64,000 bases of DNA from Mesobacillus maritimus (GTDB lineage Bacteria; Bacillota; Bacilli; Bacillales; Cytobacillaceae): assembly GCF_023715205.1 (NCBI RefSeq), contig NZ_JAMBNR010000001.1, positions 426,877 to 490,876 on the forward strand, in the 5' to 3' direction. The notes beneath the pieces were generated by a model. The model searched no databases, was not told the origin of the DNA, and saw nothing but the letters and a program-made list of their open reading frames with translations. Positions within the stretch are counted from its first letter, which is position 1. Each line of letters starts with the position of its first letter. This document shows, in pieces, positions 36,710 to 44,873 of the stretch. A program made the translations under genes and the position numbers.

Positions 36710-36960
36710 TTATAAAATAAGACGTTTAAAATCAAAAAAAGTTTCCTAGAAAAGGACTTTTCTCGAATGCTATTATATAGATTTTTGAATTAATCAACAA
36801 TTCAGTTGAGAGCTCCCAATACGTATGTGTTACCTTTGCCAGGATTGCTATTATTCTTATCCCCTGGAAATTCTTGTTATCTGCGTATTTGTCCTTTCAG
36901 ATCTCTAAAGGTACCTAATATAAAATAGTATGAATGTTGCCCCTATTGTAACACAAAAAA

Positions 36961-36991
36961 CAGGTGTGAATAGTTGAACCATTCACACCTG
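36961..36991 (-). terminator. Terminator of the RNase J gene
   Basis: A perfect 11-bp stem (CAGGTGTGAAT/ATTCACACCTG), followed by six T residues on the minus strand, 23 bases after the stop codon. Confidence 0.88.
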
Positions 36992-37013
36992 TCTGTTCCC
37001 TTTATAGGATTGT

Positions 37014-38684
37014 TTATACCTCAATGATAATTGGTAAAATCATTGGTTTCTTTTTTAATTGAGCAAATAAATATTGCCCCACTGATTTTTTGATTCGTTG
37101 TTTAATGCTGCTCCAGTCCTGATTGTTCCGATCTTGTTGTTCATTCACAGTTTTTACGACGAGACGATTTATATCTTTAAGAAGTCCCTCATTATGGCGC
37201 GCGTAGACAAAGCCTCTTGTTATCGTGTCCGGCTCGGATACCAATTTTCCATCGCGTTTGCTCATCGTTAGAATCACGACTAACATGCCATCTTCGGATA
37301 ACTGTTTGCGATCCCTTAAGACAATTTCTCCAACATCGCCAACACCTATCCCATCAACATACGTGTTACCAGCAGGTACGCTTCTTGTTTGTCGCGCAAC
37401 TGAATCTACAATGTCAATAACGTCTCCGTTTTTTAGGATAAACGTATTTCCGGGTTCAACTCCTACGGATTCAGCTAACATTCGATGATGATGCAACATT
37501 CTTAATTCCCCGTGAATTGGGATAAAATATTTTGGCTTCATAAATGTAAGCATAAGTTTTAAATCTTCTTGATACCCATGACCAGAAACATGCATCCCAG
37601 TGGAACTACCCGAACCATAGATGACTTTTGCTCCGAGAGCATAAAGATTATCAACAATTTTGGTCACGCCCCGCTCATTGCCTGGGATGGGTCCAGCTGC
37701 AAAAATGACGTTGTCACCCGGTAAAATCTCGACACCACGAAAATTCCCGGTTGAAAGACGTGCAAGCGCTGCATTTGGCTCACCTTGACTGCCTGTACAA
37801 AGAATCACGACTTTTTCAGGAGCGAAATCATTAATTTCATCTTGATTAATAATCATGCCTTCCGGAACATCTAAATAGCCTCGTTCCATTGCGACATCGA
37901 CAACATTTACCATGCTTCGACCAAGTAAAGCAAGTTTCCGATTCGTTAGCTTGGTAGCCTCAACTACCTGTTGAACTCTGTTGATATTGGAGGCAAAGGT
38001 ACTGATTATGATTTTCCCATTCGCCTTTAAAAATGCTTCGACGATATGGTCCGCAACCCGCTGTTCCGTTGGAGTAAACCCTGGTCGTTCGGCATTCGTA
38101 CTTTCTGATATTAATAACAGGACACCTTCTGTCCCGATTTTAGCCATTTTATGAATGTCTGCATATTCTTTATTCGCAGGTGTTAAATCAAACTTAAAAT
38201 CTCCCGTATGGACTATTGTGCCTTCAGGGGTATGAAAAACAATTCCTAAACAGTCGGGAATGCTATGATTTACTTTAAAGAAATTGACCCTAATTTTGTC
38301 AAATGTCAGGCTTGAGTCTGAATGAATTTCCTTTAACTCCGTTTCCCGCAACAATTTGTGCTCTTCCAGTTTTAGTTGGATTAAACCTAGAGTGAACCGT
38401 GTGGCGTAGATTGGAACATTCAATTTCTTCAAAAAGAAGGGAATCCCGCCAATATGATCTTCATGCCCATGTGTGACAATTAACGCTTTTACTCGCTCCC
38501 GATTCTCTACTAGATAGGAGATATCCGGGATAATTAAGTCAATTCCAAGTAAGGTCTCGTCAGGAAATTTATTCCCGCAGTCAATGACAATAATATCGTC
38601 GCCATATTCAATGGCATACATATTCTTACCGATTTCATGCAACCCACCTAATGCATAAACAGATAATTGGTATTTTGTACTCAC
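37014..38684 (-). CDS. RNase J-family beta-CASP ribonuclease
   Basis: A 556-residue RNase J with the metallo-beta-lactamase motif THGHEDHIGG near residue 72, HTGDFKFD near 166, and the beta-CASP/C-terminal blocks GSQGEPNAALAR, PIPGNERG and HVSGHG. All metal ligands are intact, so it should be an active 5' exonuclease/endonuclease. From memory of B. subtilis J1 and J2, this sequence matches neither closely. It has an intact HEDHIGG unlike J2 and a longer GSGSSTGMHVSGHG segment. It may be an additional J paralog. GTG at 38684 follows GGGAGG. Confidence 0.9.
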   Translation of the reverse strand: MSTKYQLSVYALGGLHEIGKNMYAIEYGDDIIVIDCGNKFPDETLLGIDLIIPDISYLVENRERVKALIVTHGHEDHIGGIPFFLKKLNVPIYATRFTLGLIQLKLEEHKLLRETELKEIHSDSSLTFDKIRVNFFKVNHSIPDCLGIVFHTPEGTIVHTGDFKFDLTPANKEYADIHKMAKIGTEGVLLLISESTNAERPGFTPTEQRVADHIVEAFLKANGKIIISTFASNINRVQQVVEATKLTNRKLALLGRSMVNVVDVAMERGYLDVPEGMIINQDEINDFAPEKVVILCTGSQGEPNAALARLSTGNFRGVEILPGDNVIFAAGPIPGNERGVTKIVDNLYALGAKVIYGSGSSTGMHVSGHGYQEDLKLMLTFMKPKYFIPIHGELRMLHHHRMLAESVGVEPGNTFILKNGDVIDIVDSVARQTRSVPAGNTYVDGIGVGDVGEIVLRDRKQLSEDGMLVVILTMSKRDGKLVSEPDTITRGFVYARHNEGLLKDINRLVVKTVNEQQDRNNQDWSSIKQRIKKSVGQYLFAQLKKKPMILPIIIEV

Positions 38685-38867
38685 ATTTAGGTCCTCCCAC
38701 TATGTATACTGCTTTTATTATGCACGAAATCAAATTTCTTTATGAAAACTCTTTTTCTTGCAATGATGCCTTTTTTCACAAAGATGTTATTACTATAGAG
38801 AGCCATGCAGCGAGAACTTGATTTGTATCGAGGAGCCTTTTGAAATGAGAGTAATCTTAGCTAAGTA

Positions 38868-39263
38868 CTAGCATTCTTCATTTGGTGTATTGACCATGAT
38901 TTTGGCTACTTGAGTTAATCGGTCATAAAACGGCTTTCCAGCTGGATTTCTATCAAGTTCAATTTCCTTAAAAGCATCCCACATACACCTTAACCACGCT
39001 TCTGCCCTTTTTGGCGTGATTTGAAATGGCAAATGTCTTTTTCTCATCGCCGGTGGACCAAACTCGTCACTATATAAAGGTGGTCCTCCTAAAAATTGTG
39101 ATAAGAACATCCGTTGTTTGCGCTTTATTTCCTCCATATCATCTGTAAAGAGTGATTTAAGTTCTTCATCTTCATATACACGTGGATAAAAAGCATTCAC
39201 TAGTCTGTCAATAGTTTCCTGACCGCCAATCTCGGTATATAGCGATTTAAATTCGTAATCCAT
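38868..39263 (-). CDS. Group II truncated haemoglobin
   Basis: A 131-residue truncated globin like B. subtilis YjbI. It has IGGQETIDRLVNAFYPRVYEDEELKSLF at the N-terminus and the proximal His in AMRKRHLPFQITPKRAEAWL, the group II (trHbO) signature. Such globins bind oxygen or NO tightly and protect against nitrosative or peroxide stress. ATG at 39263 follows AGGTGA by 5 bases; a GTG nine bases upstream is less likely. It stands alone. Confidence 0.92.
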   Translation of the reverse strand: MDYEFKSLYTEIGGQETIDRLVNAFYPRVYEDEELKSLFTDDMEEIKRKQRMFLSQFLGGPPLYSDEFGPPAMRKRHLPFQITPKRAEAWLRCMWDAFKEIELDRNPAGKPFYDRLTQVAKIMVNTPNEEC

Positions 39264-39362
39264 GATTTTCACCTACTTTAAATTTTGACTTGATTAAATA
39301 AAAAAACCAAGACCAACGCACCTTGTACTCTTATCGGAAGGACAATGGACTAATTTTAATTT

Positions 39363-40211
39363 TTAATTAACCAAAGCTTTTGTTTTATATTGCAATCCTA
39401 GAAAATCCTCCACAATTACATGTAACTCTACCTTTTCATCGTTTTGGATTTTATCCATTTGCACAGTATCAGTAAAATCTAGACTTTCAACAAATTCACT
39501 TTCATTGAAATCATTATGTTGTTTTAGTAAATCCCATTTTTTCCAAACATGATCACGAACATAGAGCACAGCTTGGGCACGCTTTATTTTTAAATCGTTG
39601 TAGTCCTGAATCGGTAAGGTTTCATTTTCTAATGGATTATTTACATGAATAGATATATCATACTGGTCTTCATCACCCGGGTTCAAGTAGGCTTCAATCG
39701 TGATACGGTTGGTTAACATTTCATTGAATCTCAGTGATAGTAATGGTTCACTTCGTTTACCATTCTTACCCGTTGCGATTAATTGTGTTTCATAATTCCC
39801 ATCAAGTGGAAATGTGTGTTGAAGCGAATAATTTAAACCACCCGTTTCAATTACCTTTAACTCTGTCCAATTTTGAGTTTCTTCCTCCCGGTAAAGGAAA
39901 CTGACCTTTTCTTCGTCAAGTAAATCACGAAGAGACCATTTTAACGCCACATCTACGGTTTGATTGGTTAAGTCCAACTTTTTGACTTCATAATCCTTCT
40001 GAGAAATCCACTTTTGTTCTTGTAAATAGTCATCAACTTTCGTCTGCACTTCTGAAGAGACCGATTGAATATTCGTGTCAACGCTTGAAATTTGATGAGA
40101 AAGAGTCTCCATTGACTCCAATTTATTTTCTAAACCACTTATTTTAAAAAGGATAACACCACTTAATACATAGGAAATACCGATTGCAATACCTAATATG
40201 TAGTTTTTCAT
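39363..40211 (-). CDS. Hypothetical membrane-anchored protein, 282 residues
   Basis: One N-terminal transmembrane helix (YILGIAIGISYVLSGVILF) is followed by a short coiled coil (LENKLESMETLSHQISSVDTN) and then an extracytoplasmic region of about 210 residues rich in beta strands. This region may be two Ig-like modules (WTELKVIETGGLNYSL, then YETQLIATGKNGKRSEP). I recognise no named family. ATG follows GGAGTG. It is monocistronic and divergent from the lipoprotein gene. Confidence 0.65.
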   Translation of the reverse strand: MKNYILGIAIGISYVLSGVILFKISGLENKLESMETLSHQISSVDTNIQSVSSEVQTKVDDYLQEQKWISQKDYEVKKLDLTNQTVDVALKWSLRDLLDEEKVSFLYREEETQNWTELKVIETGGLNYSLQHTFPLDGNYETQLIATGKNGKRSEPLLSLRFNEMLTNRITIEAYLNPGDEDQYDISIHVNNPLENETLPIQDYNDLKIKRAQAVLYVRDHVWKKWDLLKQHNDFNESEFVESLDFTDTVQMDKIQNDEKVELHVIVEDFLGLQYKTKALVN

Positions 40212-40368
40212 TTAGTCACTCCATTCATTTCAAACTAAACTCTACCAATTTGTAAATGCATCATATTAAGAAAATACGCTCGAACCAATTGTTTTTTGTG
40301 GGTTTTCTTTATAAACAATTCATTTGTGTCATTCTGTTGAAACATTTGCAATAGGAGACTTTTATAAG

Positions 40369-40389
40369 AGTTAGTCTTAAAGACTAACT
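40369..40389. promoter_or_regulatory. Perfect inverted repeat between divergent genes
   Basis: AGTTAGTCTT and AAGACTAACT are exact reverse complements around one A. It lies in a 460-base gene-free region between two divergent genes, so it is more likely an operator than a terminator. No regulator can be named. The rest of this gap shows nothing recognisable. Confidence 0.45.
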
Positions 40390-40678
40390 AACAGATTATT
40401 TTTCATATAGATTCGCTTAAACAATGAAGTTTCCTAGTTAAAAAGAAACGAATACCATGACAATCGATCTGAATCTTTATCCTTAAATCGATATAACACT
40501 ATTTTTTTCAAACATTAATGCAAATTAACAAGTTCGTTAAACCGTCTGTAATCAGTAAAACTCGACAATATTCTCAAAAAGGCTTGTATATACTGACAAT
40601 AGCTTCGAGAGGAAGGAGTTGAAATAGTCACTCTCTTATTCGGTTTCAAAAACAGTCCATAATTTAGGAGGAATGAAT

Positions 40679-41005
40679 ATGCTAAAAAAATTTGTAGTAG
40701 TTTTGTTTGCGATGATGGTAATGGCTGCTTGTGGAACGACCAACTCGGAGGAAAATATTACTCCAGAAGATGCACCAGTTGATGGCCAAGTTGAGCAAGA
40801 GCAACCTGCATCTGGAGAAATGGGTCCAGAGGTTCCTAGCTCTAGTGAAAGTGATCTAGAGGATTCATCTGTAGAAGAAGATAGCATGGAAGCTCCAACG
40901 TCAGATGAAGTAGAAACGGATGGTTCTATTGATACCGAACTCAACACGGAAGGTTCAACAGAAACTGAGTTTGATGAGGCGACTACTGAAGAAGAGGCGC
41001 AATAA
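40679..41005 (+). CDS. Acidic low-complexity lipoprotein
   Basis: A 108-residue lipoprotein. The signal peptide (LKKFVVVLFAMMVMAAC) ends in a good lipobox with the lipidated Cys. Everything after it is low complexity, dominated by Glu, Asp, Ser, Thr and Pro, with repeats such as SSSESDLEDSSVEEDS and STETEFDEATTEEEA. It is therefore a highly acidic, disordered, surface-tethered tail. Function unknown; cation binding or a spacer are guesses. ATG at 40679 follows GGAGG by 7 bases. Confidence 0.8.
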   Translation: MLKKFVVVLFAMMVMAACGTTNSEENITPEDAPVDGQVEQEQPASGEMGPEVPSSSESDLEDSSVEEDSMEAPTSDEVETDGSIDTELNTEGSTETEFDEATTEEEAQ

Positions 41006-41016
41006 AGTATTCTTAT

Positions 41017-41046
41017 AGACACCGGTACGATTGAGTATCGGTGTCT
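41017..41046 (+). terminator. Hairpin after the lipoprotein gene
   Basis: AGACACCG and CGGTGTCT pair, with a mismatch above and an eight-base loop. The T-rich tail is weak. Confidence 0.6.
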
Positions 41047-41241
41047 ATTGTTGTGAATAGTAAGTAAAGTGTTGGGATTTGTTTTAAAAAGTCGTTGACG
41101 CCCAGTATTTTTATTTAGTTCTCGTTCAACACTATGAAGTTTTCACCTAGTAATCTAGTACTCACACCACTCAGCTCAATCACCATTTTTCTATGCACCT
41201 ATACGAATTTTCAAAAACAAAAAAAGAAATTGGTTTATCCC

Positions 41242-41270
41242 TTGATATTGTCTTTATTTTCTGTTATATT
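41242..41270 (+). promoter_or_regulatory. SigA-type promoter of the lysine riboswitch leader
   Basis: TTGATA and TATATT are separated by exactly 17 bases. Transcription would begin near 41277, about 35 bases before the conserved start of the L-box. Confidence 0.7.
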
Positions 41271-41311
41271 ACAGTCAACTACATATAACTTTCTTATTTC
41301 AAAATTTTGAA

Positions 41312-41490
41312 GTGAGGATAGAGGTGCAAAAACCATTAGTATGCATTTAGAGGAAGATGAGGTCCAATGAAGAATGCTGAAAGGGGGATTTGCCGAAGCT
41401 TCAAGAAACTCATTGGTCTTGAAGTTGGTTCTGTTATTGAAAAAATGCAGGACTGTCATATAGGAGACTATATGGAGGGCTATCTTACGC
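41312..41490 (+). promoter_or_regulatory. Lysine riboswitch (L-box)
   Basis: The conserved aptamer elements occur in order: GTGAGGATAGAGGTGC, AGTATGCATTTAGAGGAAGATGAGG, GCTGAAAGGGGGATTTGCCGAAGC, then ACTGTCATATAGGAG...TATATGGAGGGCTATC. These match the five-way junction, loop E and closing segments of known lysC leaders. An intrinsic terminator follows at 41524-41553 and dapA after that, so lysine binding should stop transcription of dapA. Confidence 0.95.
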
Positions 41491-41523
41491 GCAGAAGCGA
41501 TAACTATTTTGTTTGTTTCTACT

Positions 41524-41553
41524 GCAACAGCGTACCCTCGTTGTTGCTTTTTT
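41524..41553 (+). terminator. Riboswitch-controlled terminator
   Basis: GCAACAGCG and CGTTGTTGC pair (one mismatch) and are followed by six T residues. It is the expression platform of the L-box, 61 bases before dapA. Confidence 0.9.
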
Positions 41554-41614
41554 GCGTTTAATTTATAGGTCCTTCTCCACGAAAAATAATAATAATAGAA
41601 AAGGATGAGGAGAT

Positions 41615-42514
41615 ATGATCAACTTTGGGCAAGTATTAACAGCGATGGTGACTCCATTTGATGGGAATGGTGAAGTCGACTTTGAAGCGACAAGAAACTT
41701 AGTCAATTATTTAATTCAAAATGGAACCGACGGGCTTGTGGTTGCAGGGACAACAGGAGAATCCCCTACACTAACAAATGACGAAAAAATTACTCTATTT
41801 AAATTTGTTGTAGAAGTCGTTGATGGCAGGATTCCAGTCATTGCTGGAACCGGATCAAATAACACAAGAGCTTCAATTCAATTAACAAAAGAAGCTGAAC
41901 AAGTAGGCGTTGATGGTGTAATGCTAGTAGCCCCTTACTATAATAAACCTTCTCAAGAAGGGTTATATCAACATTTCAGTACAATCGCCGCGGCAACTTC
42001 CCTGCCGGTAATGCTTTACAATATTCCGAGCAGAAGTGTGGTTCCATTGTCAGTGGAAACAGTAGTACGCCTCTCTCAAATTGAAAATATTGTCTGCATT
42101 AAGGATGCGAGTGGTGATTTAGATGCAATGGCCGAAATTATCAGCCAAACAGGAAGTGATTTCCTCGTATACAGTGGTGACGATGGTATGACATTACCTG
42201 TATTATCCATTGGTGGAGCGGGAGTTGTTTCCGTTTCTTCTCACATCATCGGCAATCAAATGCAGGAAATGATTACAAACTTTAAAAATGGAAAAATTCA
42301 ATCTGCTGCCTTTACTCATCGTACACTTCTGCCAACGATTAAGGCATTGTTTATGGCTCCTAGCCCATCGCCAGTAAAAGCAGCTTTGAATATGCTTGGC
42401 GTGAATGTCGGTGGAGTTCGTCTCCCAATGGTGCCATTAAATGCAGAGCAAGAACGAACGCTACAAGAGTTTGTTACACCCGTATTGAATCAAGAAGGAA
42501 TGTTTACATCATAA
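41615..42514 (+). CDS. dapA: 4-hydroxy-tetrahydrodipicolinate synthase
   Basis: DapA condenses pyruvate with aspartate semialdehyde, the first committed step of lysine and dipicolinate synthesis. The 299-residue TIM-barrel protein has AGTTGESPTL near residue 44, the catalytic Tyr in MLYNIPSRS, and the Schiff-base Lys in VCIKDASGD. ATG at 41615 follows AGGATGAGGAG. It is a single-gene unit under the lysine riboswitch. It is not in the usual asd-dapG-dapA cluster, so it may be a second, lysine-repressed DapA isozyme. Confidence 0.95.
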   Translation: MINFGQVLTAMVTPFDGNGEVDFEATRNLVNYLIQNGTDGLVVAGTTGESPTLTNDEKITLFKFVVEVVDGRIPVIAGTGSNNTRASIQLTKEAEQVGVDGVMLVAPYYNKPSQEGLYQHFSTIAAATSLPVMLYNIPSRSVVPLSVETVVRLSQIENIVCIKDASGDLDAMAEIISQTGSDFLVYSGDDGMTLPVLSIGGAGVVSVSSHIIGNQMQEMITNFKNGKIQSAAFTHRTLLPTIKALFMAPSPSPVKAALNMLGVNVGGVRLPMVPLNAEQERTLQEFVTPVLNQEGMFTS

Positions 42515-42521
42515 AAAAGAT

Positions 42522-42562
42522 AAAACCGTAAGTTCAGGCTTCGTCTGACCTACGGTTTTTTT
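42522..42562 (+). terminator. Terminator of dapA
   Basis: AAAACCGTA and TACGGTTTT form the lower stem, continued by GTTCAG/CTGAC. Seven T residues follow. Confidence 0.9.
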
Positions 42563-42760
42563 ATTACCCGAAACTTTCTACTGTTAAACATGATACTCAT
42601 CACTAGTCATCTTTCACCAAGAAGCATATAATGAGAAACATTAAGCATCACTCATTAATTGATTAGTGGTGGTTGGCAGACGCTTATAAAATGACAAAAA
42701 AGAGCAAAAAATACAATCAATACCTTATGTTAAATAGGACTAGAAAGGATTGAACATTTC

Positions 42761-43399
42761 ATGGCAACTACTCATGTCTTTTCAAAAGAAGAAGAAATTT
42801 CAAACTCAATTACACATGGGATTGGCGCAATTCTTAGTATTGCCGCGCTCGTTATCTTAATTGTTCTTTCCTCGATGAATGGAACAGCTTGGCATATTGT
42901 TAGTTTTACTTTATTTGGAATCACAATGGTGCTGTTATACACTTCCTCCACTCTCGTTCACGCACTACCACAAGGTCGAGGGAAAGACTTTTTTGAAATA
43001 ATGGATCATTCATCCATTTATTTCTTTATAGCTGGAACATATACACCGTTTTTATTCCTTGCTGTGGATGGTTGGAAGAGCTGGACTTTATTTGGAATTG
43101 TTTGGGGGCTTTCGATTGGTGGTACCATTTTTAAATCTTTTTTCGTGAAAAAATTCCTGTTTACCTCGACCATTTTATATGTAGTCATGGGGTGGTTAAT
43201 TGTTTTTGCTTGGAATGATTTAACCACAAATTTATCACAAAACTCGTTAATCCTGTTGGTTATCGGGGGACTTGCTTATACAGTTGGAGCCATTTTTTAT
43301 ATGTGGAAGCTGTTCAAACATCACCACGCCGTCTGGCATTTATTCGTTTTAATTGGAACTGTATGTCACTTCTTCTCCGTTCTGTACTTACTACCTTAA
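42761..43399 (+). CDS. Hemolysin III/PAQR-family membrane protein
   Basis: A 212-residue seven-helix membrane protein. The N-terminal EEISNSITHGIGAILSI, STLVHALPQGRGKDFFEIMDHSSIYFFIAGTYTPF and late HHAVWHLFVLIGTVCHFFSV segments carry the conserved Ser, His and Asp of the PAQR/TrhA family. Despite the name, relatives act in membrane-lipid homeostasis. Starts with ATG after AAAGGA and ends in a strong terminator; monocistronic. Confidence 0.92.
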   Translation: MATTHVFSKEEEISNSITHGIGAILSIAALVILIVLSSMNGTAWHIVSFTLFGITMVLLYTSSTLVHALPQGRGKDFFEIMDHSSIYFFIAGTYTPFLFLAVDGWKSWTLFGIVWGLSIGGTIFKSFFVKKFLFTSTILYVVMGWLIVFAWNDLTTNLSQNSLILLVIGGLAYTVGAIFYMWKLFKHHHAVWHLFVLIGTVCHFFSVLYLLP

Positions 43400-43445
43400 A
43401 AGAGTCTACGAGAAACCATTTCCTAGGAAAGAGACAAAACTCAAC

Positions 43446-43485
43446 AAAAACTCCCATACAAGTGCTCACTTGCATGGGAGTTTTT
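43446..43485 (+). terminator. Terminator of the hemolysin III gene
   Basis: AAAACTCCCAT and ATGGGAGTTTT pair, continued inward by CAAGTG/CACTTG, with a T-run. Confidence 0.9.
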
Positions 43486-43599
43486 GTGTCTGTTCATCCG
43501 TCTCGCATGAAACCGTTATTCCAGGAATGAGCTTTGGGGCAAGTTAATAAAGCGGAACTTCATTCTGTGTTGTTTTTCTTCTTCCCCACTGAATGTTAG

Positions 43600-43863
43600 T
43601 TATCCATAGCTGGTTGATAGTTCTAAGGTAAAAAATTCTATTTCACCAATCAGGATTTTGACTTTCTCTTGATCCCCAGTTATCCTTTTTAGGTCTTCCT
43701 TAAGTCTTGAATTGGGGATCTTGCAGCCAGTTAATGCAGGATAAAAAGAAGCCCCACCTACCTGTGATGAATGTGACAATCCAGAAAAAGAACCGGGATC
43801 CCAAGCGAGACAATAAGGGAACTCCTTCGGTATCTGATCATCTACCTTACTCTTATCTAGCAC
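43600..43863 (-). CDS. Uncertain small reading frame, possible remnant
   Basis: An 87-codon frame directly downstream of the nucleoside hydrolase gene, with no convincing ribosome binding site. The translated sequence (for example FPYCLAWDPGSFSG and KVKILIGEIEFF) matches no family I know. It may be a chance frame or a leftover of a lost gene. Confidence 0.2.
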   Translation of the reverse strand: MLDKSKVDDQIPKEFPYCLAWDPGSFSGLSHSSQVGGASFYPALTGCKIPNSRLKEDLKRITGDQEKVKILIGEIEFFTLELSTSYG

Positions 43864-43885
43864 ACCCCAGCTAAACCTTTTCCCT

Positions 43886-44830
43886 CTACAGTCTACGGGT
43901 CATAATTTTAACAAAATCTTCTAAAAACACATCGTAATTAAATGTTAATGCAATTCGATCAAGAGTTTCAGGTGGTTCTTCTTCTGGTTTTGTTCGGAAA
44001 TCAGCGATTGCTTTTCCCCTTGATAAATTAGAGGTGTCCACGCGGACTCGCCTAGAGAGATATCCAAATGCGTCTGGGTTCAGTAGGGCAAACAAGGCTA
44101 ACGCATCATGGATAGGTGCTCCTTCCAAACCAGGCGACAATTCCTTATAAGCTTCTATATAAAAATCCATAATGGGTTTCATCAACGATGTAAAAGGGTT
44201 GGTTTTTTGATTAGCTATCCAATCAATTACCTGTTGTGATACCACCGCATCACCGGTGACATTCAGTGGAATAATGGTAATATTCCTCCCTTTTTCCAAG
44301 ACGAGATCTGTTGCGATTGGGTCGCCATGAAAATTCGCTTCTGCTTCTGCCGTCACATTACCTGGATGCAGAAAACTGCCACCCATCAAATAAACTGCAC
44401 TTGAACGGTTTATTTGGTCTGCACCTGCTAGAATATAAGCGGTTGCTAACGACGTGGAGCGCCCGACATCAACAATCGTTAATTCATCCTTATATTTTGC
44501 AATAATATCAAATACTGCTCCAAAATCCTGTGCTTGGTAACTAAAACCTTCAGGTGGACGTATTGGGCCTAATCCTTCAGGACCATGGATTTCAGGATAA
44601 TATGTCACTAACTCTCCTGAAAAAGGTCCCTTCGCTCCACGAATGACAGGGATATCTTGTCTTCCTGCCAATTGTAAAAGATAAGCGGCATTATCAGTGG
44701 CTTGTTTTTCATTTACATTTCCATAGCTTGCTACAACTCCAACCAACTCGATTTCTGGGTGCAATAACGCATACATAATCGCTATTGCATCATCAATTCC
44801 TGGATCTCCAAATAACAACACCTTTTTCAC
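43886..44830 (-). CDS. Inosine/uridine-preferring nucleoside hydrolase
   Basis: A 314-residue enzyme that hydrolyses ribonucleosides to base and ribose. It has the calcium-binding GDPGIDDAIAIMYAL near the N-terminus (the first Asp of the usual DxDPGxDD is Gly here), an acidic NFHGDPIAT segment, and the catalytic His in GAPIHDALALF. GTG at 44830 lies 7 bases after GGGAGGAG; the ATG at 44851 precedes that site. It is the second gene of a probable operon behind an MFS transporter gene. Confidence 0.9.
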   Translation of the reverse strand: MKKVLLFGDPGIDDAIAIMYALLHPEIELVGVVASYGNVNEKQATDNAAYLLQLAGRQDIPVIRGAKGPFSGELVTYYPEIHGPEGLGPIRPPEGFSYQAQDFGAVFDIIAKYKDELTIVDVGRSTSLATAYILAGADQINRSSAVYLMGGSFLHPGNVTAEAEANFHGDPIATDLVLEKGRNITIIPLNVTGDAVVSQQVIDWIANQKTNPFTSLMKPIMDFYIEAYKELSPGLEGAPIHDALALFALLNPDAFGYLSRRVRVDTSNLSRGKAIADFRTKPEEEPPETLDRIALTFNYDVFLEDFVKIMTRRL

Positions 44831-44873
44831 TTTAAATCTCCTCCCTGTCATGGTGTTTCTCTAAGTTGGTTCT

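Noticed and set aside
40636..41022. A 128-codon antisense frame rich in Ser
   Set aside because: It is the reverse reading of the acidic GAA/GAT-rich lipoprotein gene, which has the lipobox and ribosome binding site.
41367..41561. A 64-codon plus-strand reading frame upstream of dapA
   Set aside because: It lies wholly inside the lysine riboswitch aptamer and its terminator; the conserved RNA blocks explain the sequence.
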